A stretch of 64,000 bases of DNA from Isoetes taiwanensis (lineage: Eukaryota > Streptophyta > Lycopodiopsida > Isoetales > Isoetaceae). Position 1 is the stretch's first letter, and every line of letters begins with the position of its first letter. A model generated the notes under the pieces. That model was not told the origin of the DNA. It searched no databases and was given only the letters and a program-made list of their open reading frames with translations. This document shows, piece by piece, positions 25,484 through 35,275 of the stretch. The DNA is taken from the NCBI GenBank assembly GCA_021234155.1, contig JAJEKV010000173.1:756405-820404 (forward strand), in the 5' to 3' direction. Made by a program: the position numbers and the translations under genes.

Positions 25484-25762
25484 CTATCTCATGTAACATA
25501 AATCCATATGAATTAACTCAAGAACACTAGTGGCTCTGAATTCAACATGTTGAGGAAAAGGGTGTTGAGTTTGCTTACCCAAATGACATGCTTGACACTC
25601 CAATGATGTGATCTTGAGCTTTGGCAGGCCTGTTACCATTCCTAATGTCGCTAATTCTCCAATGGCTTGTCCTCCAACATGGTCAAATCGTGCATGCCAT
25701 AATTTTTCTAGATGCAGGTCTGCTGCTACGTAAGCGGAGGCATGGACTTGAGGCGTTCCCAT
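25484..25762 (-). pseudogene. Copia GAG-pre-integrase zinc-binding region
   Basis: Encodes LWHARFDHVG, then a C-x2-C pair in LECQACHLGK, the HHCC zinc-binding region that precedes the copia integrase core. It ends at DLCYMR, where the family normally reads D-L-C-G-P; a frame break follows before the rest of the integrase. Confidence 0.8.
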
Positions 25763-25988
25763 CCACCGTATACAAACCCCCTTTGTTCATGTGTCTTGTC
25801 ATGTTAATCTGAAGCTGCTCTGAGGTAATGAACTTCCACGGGCTTAAGTTTGTTAAATACATCTTTCCTTCACCAAAGATAACAGTCTTACCTTGTTTGT
25901 CAATGTAGAAACAGATAATAAGTTGGCTGCAACATCAGGGACATGGAAGACATCCTTGATGGGACATATGCCTTGCTCTTGCTGAAGA

Positions 25989-26309
25989 TTAATAATACCT
26001 TTGGAATGTGATTGTAGGACCTCTCCATTTGCTACTGTCACTAAGAGTAGAATTCGCAAGAATCAGTGGTGTGCTGACAGTGTGTTGAGAAGCCCCTGAA
26101 TCCATGAGCAAATATTTTGTACTAGCAGGTACGGTAGTAGCAACGGCCATGTTTAAGTATTCCTCATTAAACATGCCTGAAAGTGCAACTCCTGAGATGC
26201 CTCTCGTGGTGTCTTTGGTGGCAGATTTGCCACTTGGACTTGCAGAGGTAGCTAAGTCGCTTGCTAGTTTCTTATAGGCCTTACATTGGAACCTATAGTG
26301 CCATGTCAC
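25989..26309 (-). pseudogene. Copia gag end and aspartic protease start
   Basis: The frame starts inside the gag zinc-knuckle region (CKAYKK after a tract of the form H-Y-R-F-Q) and runs into the protease active site, LLMDSGASQHTV. The DSGA catalytic motif is intact. A frameshift follows after about 20 residues. The upstream gag body is missing. Confidence 0.8.
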
Positions 26310-26470
26310 TCCACAGTGCCAGTAAGTAGCTTGAGCCCGCTTTTCAGCATATATAAGGTAGATCCAGTGTTGTTTACAACACTCTTTCCTTTATCTTTGT
26401 GTGCACGAGCATAATTCAATTGCTGAATCTTGAGACCTTTGGAATTTTGTAATTCTGCATCTCACAGATA

Positions 26471-26482
26471 GGGCTCTGATAC
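26471..26482 (-). other. Primer-binding site of the copia element (initiator tRNA-Met)
   Basis: The reverse complement reads TGGTATCAGAGC, the standard plant LTR-element primer-binding site complementary to initiator tRNA-Met. It fixes the orientation (minus) and places the 5' LTR to its right. Confidence 0.8.
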
Positions 26483-26673
26483 CATATTTGTGTGTAAAGC
26501 TAGTGAGAAAGAAGACGCTCTAGGTAGATGAAGTGTTGTGTGTGAGCACAATAATGACCTATATAGGTCTAGGATGACATGTAGGGTTAGGGTACCATGT
26601 CATAGTATCTAATCCCAATCAGAAAAGATATACAAAAAAAATGATTTATAAAAAATGGTTTGGGAAAATGGTG

Positions 26674-27015
26674 CTACTTACGGTCCCCTCGAATCCTCCT
26701 CGTCAAGGCCAAATCCTTTGGCATGATGGTAACCCTCTTAGCGTGGATAGCACAGAGGTTGGCATCCCCAAAAAGGGCCACCACATAGTCTTCGACGGCT
26801 TCCTGGAGGGTGAGCATAGCAAAGGTCTGGAACCGAAGGTCGGTCCGATAATCCTGTGCTATCTCTCGGAACTGGAAGGGAAGCTTCTGTAACAGAAGTT
26901 CGGTGGTCTTCTGATACTTCTGGATCTCTCTCAACGCCAGGGTACCGGACCTATACCTATGTGGCTTCTTTTGCTGAGTCGGCTTCTTGGGTACGATGGC
27001 GGTGGCGGCGACCAA
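26674..27015 (-). pseudogene. Histone H3-like reading frame carried by the LTR element
   Basis: Encodes an almost complete H3 core: [30 protein letters not shown], then [41 protein letters not shown], and a stop after RRIRGDRK. All three core helices are present and uninterrupted. Three residues after KLPFQ (Arg-Leu-Val in canonical H3) are replaced by one Phe, a 6-bp in-frame loss. The N-terminal tail is not recognisable as H3 and no in-frame ATG is visible upstream, so the first ~35 residues are lost, highly diverged, or encoded elsewhere. No introns. Core residues favour canonical H3 over CENH3. Its position matches the H3-like frame in the 21-kb element, which argues against chance retroposition of a cellular gene. 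Confidence 0.88.
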
Positions 27016-27546
27016 GAATAAGGCTGTGGGGAAGCAAGGTCTTCTCCGGCGGCTATGGCGGAAAACGGCAAAAAAATAACCGTCGCTTTTTTTTTTTTTT
27101 TTTTAATTTCAATTTTTTTTTCATTTTTTTATGAAAATGTTTTATACGGCAAAAATATGTGTGAATTTTTATATGCAATTTTATACGGGGGCGTGATAGG
27201 AAAAATGTGTGTTTAGTTTTTGAATTCTGAGATGCAATTTTGCCGATCAATCCCCTTTTGCTCCATAGCCTATTTGATGTCATTTTGGTGCCGGCTACCA
27301 ATGCCCATTAGTCAATTAGACTGTCGCCGAAGCCTCCATCCGAGTTAGGCACGTGGAAACAAGAGACCTCATTCTCTCCAAAAACTTAACATACTTGATT
27401 CTAATAACTCATATCTTAATCCCTAACTAGCTTAGTTCTCCTATAACTAGGCCAACACACATACTAGCTATGGAATTGGATCGTTAATCTTAAGCTAAAC
27501 TCCCCTACAACTAACCAATCTAATAGGTTAGTCCTACCAAAACCAT

Positions 27547-27558
27547 GCTCTGATACCA
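27547..27558 (-). other. Primer-binding site of the minus-strand Ty3-type element
   Basis: The reverse complement reads TGGTATCAGAGC, one base away from the LTR end. It shares the short downstream sequence and spacing of the 21-kb element's site. Confidence 0.85.
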
Positions 27559-27559
27559 C

Positions 27560-29034
27560 TGTGACGCTCCCAAAGTCTATACGATGCTCCCATCATATAA
27601 AATACAGGGAATTCCCCTCCCATGGCGGCTGCATCACCATGGGAAGGCCCTCCGTCTAAACTCGGACCACTTGGGATGGCCAAGTGTCCGAGTGAAGGAC
27701 ACGAAGGTGTCATTCTTCCCACGTCCTCTATGGGAATACTATACTGCAAAAATGTGCATACATGTTAGCATCTAGCAATATATACCAAATAATATACCAC
27801 CACAAAGGGTGGCTCATCTATCATCATATAGACAACAATACAAAGACAATATAACATAAGCGATATACCATGAATAAGGCTCTACCCCGGGCTCAGACTC
27901 TTGGGGGTCAACCGACGGTCAAGGCCTCCGGATAATAATAGACAGAGGTACAACATGGCATTAGCTGGCATAGAACAATGGCTATGGTAGTCCACTCCAT
28001 CCGCCCCTCCTGTGCACACTTTGCAGATAAGCTGAAACATACTATGGCGTGATTATAGCGTTCCAGAGATGTAATCTCATGGAATCACCCTATGAGACTA
28101 CTCCGGGTTACATCTCCCCAGTACGATGGCGCAGGTTAAGAAGGCCTCCTCAGGCACAATGGATCCCTGTTTATGCTAGAGGACATATGCCACATCAGCA
28201 ACCCCCAACATCTTTACCCGACTTACTCCTCTAAATCTAAAGGTCGGCTCATCGCGCCCGTTTGAGCCCAGGACGTCCCTATAGGCATGTATTCTGCGAC
28301 CCAGGGAGTGTCAGCCCGGCCCCTTCAATGACTGACTATAAGTCTAGCAGACTATAGGAATCTTGTAGCCACGCTAGGCAAGATCCCACCCCCGTTTCAC
28401 CATCATACACGTTATCTGGTGCTGAATCACAACATAAGATCCACAGCCAGGTGGGTTCTTGTGCGCAGGCTGCATTTGCTAGGTCTTAGCTAAAGACATA
28501 TATTCTATTATGAAGGTTTCAGGTCTCTAACAACCCTTAACCTAAAATACACAGGATCCTCATCTTAACAGCATATAATAGAGAAATTAACCATCCATCT
28601 AATCATACAAGGATTAGCTGAAGCACACTATCTAGAGACTAACTGGTCCCTTGGTTAGAGCCATTATCACGAAAGGCTTCCATTCTTCAGGTCTGGTTGC
28701 AGTGGCAAGTAGCTATCTCTCTCCTCCAACTCTCCCCAAATCGATTTGGGGTAGAATTGGGGGGTAGGGACTCAATTTGCACCGTAATCTTAGTAAGTTT
28801 CCCTCGACCAATCGATTTGGGCCAGGTGATGCTCCTTAATTAGATGACTTTTACTAATTATACATTAATTAGCATAATTAGATTTTTTAACTTAACTAAC
28901 AATTTAGCATAGCTAATAAAAGCCCCTTTAGGTTAATCCAAGTTATCCCCTAATGACCCATAAGGGTCTACTTATACCCTGGTGACGTGTCATAGTATGT
29001 ATATGCATACCATATAATTACATGGAATGTCACA
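27560..29034 (-). repeat. LTR of the minus-strand Ty3-type element
   Basis: About 1,475 bp. Read on the minus strand it starts TGTGACATTCC and ends GGAGCGTCACA. The terminal hexamer TGTGAC and the end ...GTCACA match the LTRs at 31,973 and 51,330. It is AT-rich at its start and GC-richer in its second half, as in those LTRs. The flanking target duplication cannot be checked because the other end of the element is gone. Confidence 0.75.
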
Positions 29035-29547
29035 TTGTCAATGCTGCCAAATGGGAGTTGTTGAGGATGAATGTCATACCCTTCAAAGTTGTCCAGCATA
29101 TGATCAAATATGTAGCATAATAACAGGGGGTTTTCTTTGTGTTTTTGTACGCTTTTCACAAAGGTTTTCCTAAGATTTCATGGCATATTCGAATGGATGT
29201 ACTAATGCGTACATCTAGAGTGCACTATTTCTTAGCCGTTGATTTAGCTTTTTTTTTTCCAATGGTCCAATATCCAAGGGCTCACAACAAAAGCCCTCTT
29301 TTTATTTTAGGGGCTGAACATGCAAGCCTCGTGGATAGCATTTCAGGGCATTCTTGCAAAAAATTAATGTTCTAGTGATCAGAGTGGAAACAGATTTGGA
29401 GTGGAAGCGTTAGTGCTTTAGTGCAGAGGATGATGCGGCCGGATGCTTGTTTCAGCACACGGATATGCACGTGGTTAGCGGCAAGCCAAACCAAAAACCA
29501 CGCCCAAAAGAACCTCAAACCAGATCCAGATCCAGATCCAGAGGGCT

Positions 29548-29700
29548 CGCCTTGCCCTGGGGATGGCACAGAAAGGAAAATGGGGGCATGGCTTATGCTC
29601 ACTTATTTTCAGACATCCATTATTTCCTCTGCCATGTTCTTGACTGCAATGGCTGCCAATCCAATGAGTGTTAACCTTGCTGCAGGAGCAATAGGCCAAT
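29548..29700 (+). pseudogene. Fragment of a plastid dicarboxylate (2-oxoglutarate/malate) translocator
   Basis: Encodes GTERKMGAWLMLTYFQTS followed by SAMFLTAMAANPMSVNLA, a conserved stretch of the DiT/SODIT1 inner-envelope dicarboxylate transporters. Only one exon-sized piece is present, with no transporter sequence on either side. It is preceded by a short GATCCA tandem repeat (about 29,520-29,545). Together with the unrelated fragment at 29,915-30,170 it looks like transduplicated or captured gene pieces. Confidence 0.6.
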
Positions 29701-29914
29701 ATCTTGGACAGATTGTGCTGTTGCTGCCTTTGTTCTAGGTTTTATTTCAAATAAGCTTTAGTGCTTATTTGGATTCATTTGCAGCCAGAGCTCCTTTTTA
29801 TTTTTTGAGATTGCTGGAAGGGTCGGCCTGCAGGCTCACAGAATTTACGGTAGCTGTGCTCCTTGTTGCATTGCAAAGCGCCATGGTTAAATATATTTGG
29901 ATTGAAGGGCTGAT

Positions 29915-30170
29915 TCCTCTCTCAAGTTTGGCGATGTAGATGAAAATGAGGCAGTTGGAGATGTTGGAAGAGTTTACGGAAATTATTCTTTTGAAGAGTA
30001 TACAAGTGCACAAGCAAGGGCTGCAAATGATCTTTATTATTATCATCAGTTTGGAATGCAATATACTAGGGTGAGGCAAGTTATGATGTCGAAGCTGTTG
30101 TCGCTATTGGCTAACTCAGTTGACACTTCTTATCACATTGGGCAATTTAAAATATATGGTTTGCAATAAC
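29915..30170 (+). pseudogene. Unidentified exon-like gene fragment
   Basis: A frame beginning just after a TCTCTCAAG junction encodes FGDVDENEAVGDVGRVYGNY, followed by SFEEYTSAQARAANDLYYYH and FGMQYTRVRQVMM. The codon composition is that of real coding DNA and the left boundary looks like a splice acceptor. I do not recognise the family. It lacks an initiator ATG and neighbouring exons, so it is probably a captured exon. Confidence 0.35.
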
Positions 30171-30317
30171 ACATCATTCATTTTGTATTTTTATTTTCTT
30201 GTTTACCTCAAAGTTTATCTATGTTTGCTTCCTTTTTGGGGCCCAAAGGGCCCAAATTTTTTTTTTGAATGTAACAACCAACATAACTACTATTAACATT
30301 AATTAACACAAACCATT

Positions 30318-30679
30318 ACATTCAACATGTTTAAATTAAAATCCCCCTAAAACCCCCTTTGGTTTGGGTGCATATTCACACCTGGGGGTGGCGTGGGCAA
30401 GCGAGAGCCCCTATAATTATGTTTTGCATGTACAAAATCAACACCATATAGTATATTACCTCAAATCTTATAGTATTTTGCGAATCTTGTTATACAGTAT
30501 AGCAAATTCTGTACATCTATACCCCACAAATGAGGAACTTTGTGTACGGTGTAGATTAAGGAATAAGGGGTGAATATGCCTATCCAACAGCTCTCGTTGC
30601 CCGGAGTCACCCCCCGTGTGAATATGCACCCAAACCAAAGGGGGTTTTAGGGGGATTTTAATTTAAACATGTTGAATGT
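30318..30679. mobile_element. MITE or fold-back element with ~90-bp inverted repeats
   Basis: A 362-bp element. The left arm reads ACATTCAACATG ... TTTGGTTTGGGTGCATATTC and the right arm is its near-perfect reverse complement, with the arms pairing over about 90 bases. The centre is AT-rich and encodes nothing. No clear target duplication. Confidence 0.75.
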
Positions 30680-31555
30680 GAGTTGGTCAGGCCTGGCCAG
30701 CCGCTACATGTGACATTGAGCACGACTTTCGTACGGACGCTGGGATCATACCTTCAGGAGGTCATGGATATGCGAGATCAGCTATGTCCTTGGGCACACA
30801 CTTAAACATGTATATATATTTCTTCATGATGATTTATATCTGTACAGTTTGACAGCATTCTTATTACTGCCACGGTTTTCCCTCGAAAACCCGTCGGGGC
30901 GGGGTTTTTTTTAACTTGGACAATAATAAGTCAGCTGCCCTCCTTCATTGGGTCCCATAGGCCGATTGGTCTTTGTAGACGATAAAAATCTCCCTCCCTC
31001 CCTCCCTCCCTTCATATTATAAGAGTTCTATTTTATTTATGCCTTCCAACTAAATTTGGTACCAAAGTTTAGGCCAAGACCAGAATCTTATGCAAGGACA
31101 TATGTCAACAATTTTGCACTCAATGGATAGAATCAATGGATATCATATCAGACTAAGCCTTGGACATCTCATTTGTAGCACTACAAGAACGCTTCCATGC
31201 TTAACCTTAAGCAAATGGATGTTTAAATCTTTCATCTGATATAAGATCATCTAAGTCCATCTGATAGAAAAGGCTAAGTGCCTCAATGAAATAATAAAAA
31301 ATGGGGTCACCAAGCAGAGCAGAGTATGATAGAATTGGAAGCCGATCCATGTCTTCAATCAGTAATCCATGTCAGGAATTTTTGCACAAATATCATTTCC
31401 CATAGATCTACCTCGCATTGCTCTCTCCGATCTGGCACAGTCCTTGCATATCAAAAACCTAAGGGGCATCAAGGGAAGGAATATTTGGATCGACGTATTT
31501 TTCTCCTAAAAATATATATATATAAGAAAAATTGAAAAGGAAAAAAAAAAAAAAC
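30680..31555. other. Intergenic spacer, no gene seen
   Basis: Contains a GC-rich hairpin near 30,880-30,910 (CCTCGAAAACCCGTCGGGGCGGGG followed by T run), a TCCC microsatellite at about 30,988-31,010, and an AT dinucleotide run with an A tract at about 31,510-31,553. No coding sequence is recognisable. Confidence 0.5.
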
Positions 31556-31972
31556 TTGCTCCATAGCCAAGTTTTGAGAGCCACCAGATATTTAATCACC
31601 TATCAGGTAATGTCAGGAAGAATCATACCTGATGCACCCGTATTGGAAGAAACAAATGAAATATCTGGTGAATCTGCCTTTTACCATCTCAATTCAATCT
31701 AAATCGTCAACCTAGAGAAAACAAAATCAACGACCCAAATTACAATGTACCTCATGACGGATAAGAACTGCATGCAGATCAAGCCACTCTTTTTTGGAAG
31801 TGCAGATCAATTTGTTATATCAGAGCAGTGCATCATAACAGACATAGATTTTTTAACTTTTGAACTCTTTAGGTTGAAGCTCTATAATGTATTGTATGCA
31901 CGTCGTTTGAAGCACAATATAGCAGCATCAACTTACTTCTTGTTGAGCAAATGGTACAGATGCAATGCTTCT
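31556..31972. repeat. Older repeat copy A, left part, interrupted by the 21-kb element
   Basis: Matches 55,079-55,497 nearly base for base with scattered substitutions. It is cut at CTTCT by the 21-kb retrotransposon and resumes at 52,984. Non-coding in any frame I can read. Confidence 0.85.
31968..31972. other. Target-site duplication (CTTCT), left
   Basis: CTTCT directly precedes the TGTGACGG start of the 5' LTR, and the same five bases follow the 3' LTR at 52,979-52,983. A five-base duplication is standard for LTR-element integrases. Confidence 0.9.
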
Positions 31973-33611
31973 TGTGACGGTCCAGGGGAATATACGCCAT
32001 AAATACGTATATTCCTGGATCCGTCACCATACAAGTCTATCTTCATAGCCTTGTATACCATAGATTGTGGCACTAAGGGGCATGGCTAAGTTATTCTCAT
32101 AACTTAGCCAACCATAGGTTAAGCCATTATCCACGTGGCCTTAACCTATTGGGGCACCGCCACACAGGACTCACCCGATTGGTGCCACGTGGCATCCTAG
32201 GTGGACCTAACTCATATAGGCATAAACCCTAACCCTAGACCTCTTTCTAGCCCTAGCACCCGTGAGACTCACCTACTGCTCGAAACCCCGCTTTGAACAT
32301 CGCTTGTCAGGGCATAGACCTGGTGCAGCCCCCAGCCAGGTAGACTCGCTCTTGGAGTAGGAGCAAAGATCTCGTGAGCTCCGAGACCATGGAGGCACAC
32401 GGATCCGAGGGAGAGCTTCAGAGAGCAGGTATGAAGGACAAGAGTTAGATAGCTCATCCGAATTAGCATTCCGTGATGTGCTAGTATTTTGTATCTAGAG
32501 TAGAGCCATCCTAGAACCCATATTCAATATCTTGAACCCCAATCAAGGAACCCTAACTATTAGTTAGATTTGTATGATTAGGTTAAGATGTTCTTCTTAT
32601 GATTATTCTCATGATGTGATGATTATGTGATGATGGTTGATCATGTTTGCTCCTCTTGTATTGGGAAGGGGGTAGAGACCTAGAGCCATATGTAGTATGC
32701 TCCTAGAGTAGATCCCTTTAGTTCCTATTAGTTCATGGCCTCAGGCATAGGAGCCCACCAGCTATTGAGGCTATGATATGACTCAGCACCATATAACGGG
32801 CTAGAGGGAAAGTGGAGGGAGGATCCCCGCCGAGTGGGGGCTTCTGGGATCCCATAGTGGGCTAGGCTTATGGTCGGTCACTTCGGTGGGGCGAGCATGG
32901 GTCCGACACCTCCCCGGGCAATGGTGTTGCCTCGCCTCTCGAGAGCCGCAAGTGTTGGCTTGGCTCTCGCTTTGGGGGTTCACCGGTACGAATCGCGGTG
33001 TCGCCACGATTCTCTAGCCACCCACGGCACCTCTAGATCCCGGAAGGGGAGATGCAACCCTTCCCGCCTCATCGCACTGTGGAGATGCAACCGAGTAGTC
33101 CCGGCGGGGTGATGCCACGGGATTGCGATCCCAAGGCTAGAGTCCCGTCCGAGCCCCGATCTAGCCCATTTGCAAAGTATGCACAGGAGGGGCGGATGGA
33201 GTGGTCAACCCTAGCCATTGTTCTATGCCAGCCCCTCGCCATTGCCATGACTCGGTCTCGCTCTATCTTGAGGCCTAGCTTGGCCACCATCCTCCCACGA
33301 GTCTGAGCCGGGGTAGGAGCTCTCATGTTTTATGGTTCGTGATTATCATCTTTGCCTTGGTTTATGTGTGATGCACTACCCTTCGAGGTAGTATTTGTAT
33401 ATGTTGATGCTAGTTCTGACGTGTTATCGCTTCCGCTATTATAGGAGCCCATAGGGGAAGGGCGCGCAAGACACCTTCGTGTTCCCTTCCCGCACTAAGA
33501 GTCACCTCAGAGTGCGGGGTAGACGAAGGGCCCATGCGGTTGTTGAGCCGAATGGGGAATTTCCTGCCGATTGTACGGCCGGGCGCCGTATGTTTAGCAG
33601 GGAGCATCACA
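31973..33611 (+). repeat. 5' LTR of the 21-kb element
   Basis: 1,639 bp, starting TGTGACGGTCC and ending GGAGCATCACA, directly before the primer-binding site. An early palindromic segment (ATACGCCATAAATACGTAT region) opens the LTR. A telobox-like AAACCCTAACCCT lies at 32,224-32,236. The LTR must supply promoter and polyadenylation functions, but I cannot place them exactly. Confidence 0.93.
32224..32236 (+). promoter_or_regulatory. Telobox-like motif in the LTR
   Basis: AAACCCTAACCCT, conserved at the same place in the 3' LTR (51,578-51,590). Teloboxes are bound by plant telomere-repeat-binding factors in gene promoters; a role here is inferred only. Confidence 0.4.
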
Positions 33612-33612
33612 A

Positions 33613-33624
33613 TGGTATCAGAGC
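33613..33624 (+). other. Primer-binding site of the 21-kb element
   Basis: TGGTATCAGAGC, complementary to initiator tRNA-Met, one base after the 5' LTR end. Confidence 0.92.
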
Positions 33625-34186
33625 GATGTTCTTGGTTGACCAAGAACTAGCACTGACCATAACCATGAAGTAGTCTAACAGGCCTATAGGGGTGTGAAAT
33701 AAACATTTCCACCATCGAACCGCGAAAATGGGGGAAAAATTTTTTTTCTCCTAGGTAGTGGGTCAGGACTTAGGTTAAGTGTTAGACGAAAGTTGAGTGA
33801 GTCAAATTCATCTTCTAGTAAATTTGGAGTGAAAATTATGCATCTGCATCAAATTTCACCTGAAATGGGTCGAAGAATCATGCCAATCGGAGACCCAGAT
33901 GAAAAATGGCGCAAATTCATAAATTGCACTTCGAACCATTAGGAAAATTCGAAAATTTAAAGATAATATCAATTAATATAGGTTAATATATACATTAATA
34001 GTTAAATAATTATTAAATATCTTGTAATTAATAAGGGGGGCTAATAAATAGGGGTAATTATGGTAGGAGAATATTCCCAGGGACCCCCCTTTTTAAATAT
34101 CTAACACCTCATTTTCTCTCTCCAACCCTTCACCTTCACCTCTCTCTTGCTCAGCCTTACGTCACCCATTTCCTGAACCACAAGAT

Positions 34187-35275
34187 ATGGCACGCACCAA
34201 ACAAACCTACAGTGAAGCCCTGACCAAGACCTACCCTCTCCATGGCGCAGCAAAGCCAGGGCGACATGTGAAGAAGATCCCGAGCACCTCCGACCCAAGA
34301 AAGGGGAAGAGGAGCTTCCCCAAAGAAGAAGAAGCAGCTCCTTCCATGACGCCGGGGAGACTCCCAAAGAGCTAGCCCGGCCTACAGTAATCAGAGGACC
34401 GGGCGAAGTCTCGGGCCATTTCGGCCCCTGGACACCGAGGTGGAAGAAGAGGTGGAAGAACAGCACAACAAATGTAGAAGAAGCGGGCCCTTCAAAGTGC
34501 CAAAAAGAAGGGGAAGGAAAAGTCATGAGTGGCTGTGAGGAGAGGGCCGCCAGAAGAAGCTGGAGCGAGAGGGAGCCGAGGGAGCAGGAGAGGCGACCAA
34601 GAGGAGGAACGACGGCCCTCACGGGACCGGCCACTATAGAAGAGGCCCCACGGAGGAGGAGCACCAACAGAGGGCGACGGAGACGAGGAGGAAGAAGAGC
34701 GGGGGGGGACCCCCGACGGCCAGGGCCACCCTACCCCAGTGGCCTGGAACCACCTAAGGTGGTGAAGAAGCAAAAAGGTAGGGGAGGGCATTCAAGGCCC
34801 CCAAAGACCGCGAAGTTCAAACGGAAGATGGTGGCATATAAGAGTACCTTCGCCGCTGGACGAGGTACAATGAGTGGTATTGCCGCCAGGAAGTGCAAAT
34901 ATTGTCAGGGTGGGCGGCAGTCAAGAAGAACCAGCCCAAGCCACCCCCACCTAGGGCCGGAAAAACCCAAGAGGGTTCACCACGGGCCTAACAAAGACAT
35001 ACCGGGTGTTTAGGGAGATTCGCACTTCCGCATGTGCACGAATCTCCCGATAAGGAAGGCGCCCTTCAAGCCGCCTCCTTAGAGAGGTGTTGCAGCAGCC
35101 CTGACCGACATAGGGTTACCCCTCTAATGACCCGGCCCCGCAAGAGGTTTTCCGGGCGTAGCTGGTCCAGCCTCTTCGAGGAGGGGAAACCTTCTGCGCT
35201 ATCCATGCTAAGCGGGTAACCCTTATGCCTAAGGATATTCACTTAGCACGGAGGATCCGCAGGGAGAGGCCCTAG
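34187..35275 (+). pseudogene. Histone H3-like ORF in the 21-kb retrotransposon, with expanded tail
   Basis: The frame opens with MARTKQT, identical to residues 1-7 of histone H3 including its initiator Met, 563 bases after the primer-binding site. It closes with an H3 core terminus: [14 protein letters not shown], then [12 protein letters not shown] and a stop. Between 34,960 and 35,190, in shifting frames, are further H3-like pieces in the right order: FREIR, TNLPIRKAPF, REVLQ, QEVFRA and SLFEEG. They align with the alpha-N, alpha-1, alpha-2 and alpha-3 regions. Roughly 225 extra residues, rich in Arg, Lys, Glu, Gly and Pro, separate tail and core, so the total is about 363 codons against 136 for H3. 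At least three frameshifts and some stops break it. I read it as a captured, expanded H3 gene. A gag-type role for the linker is possible but unsupported. Confidence 0.82.

Larger units (their letters stand above)
23432..26640 (-). mobile_element. Ty1/copia retrotransposon, truncated and broken
   Basis: Minus-strand copia element in the order expected for the family: primer-binding site, protease, integrase, reverse transcriptase. Only about 160 bp separate the primer-binding site (26,471-26,482) from the protease-proximal coding sequence, so most of gag is deleted. On the left the coding sequence stops after the reverse transcriptase, before RNase H, and no 3' LTR follows. The probable 5' LTR lies at about 26,485-26,640, but its outer edge is uncertain. 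Several frameshifts divide the polyprotein. The element lies against the H3-bearing Ty3 fragment (H3 stop codon at 26,674), so it either inserted there or joined it by deletion. Confidence 0.85.
26674..29034 (-). mobile_element. 5' end of a Ty3-type LTR retrotransposon carrying histone H3
   Basis: Minus-strand fragment with LTR (29,034-27,560), primer-binding site (27,558-27,547), leader of about 0.53 kb, and a histone H3 frame (27,015-26,674). The LTR ends match those of the 21-kb element: it starts TGTGAC and ends GGAGCGTCACA. A segment near 28,000 corresponds to the 21-kb LTR's sequence around 33,180-33,230. Everything after the H3 stop codon (gag-pol, 3' LTR) is missing; the copia element begins within about 35 bp. 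The LTR is clearly diverged from the 21-kb element's LTR, so this is a related subfamily, not a recent sister copy. Confidence 0.75.

Noticed and set aside
26674-27015. A functional CENH3 (centromeric histone) gene
   Set aside because: Core residues follow canonical H3 (DLRFQ and TIMPKD), there is no in-frame ATG and the alpha-1 entry is damaged. The LTR context favours an element-borne H3.
33410-33643. Frames in the 5' LTR, repeated at 52,777-52,977 in the 3' LTR
   Set aside because: The same frame appears in both LTRs only because the LTRs are copies; it resembles no protein family.
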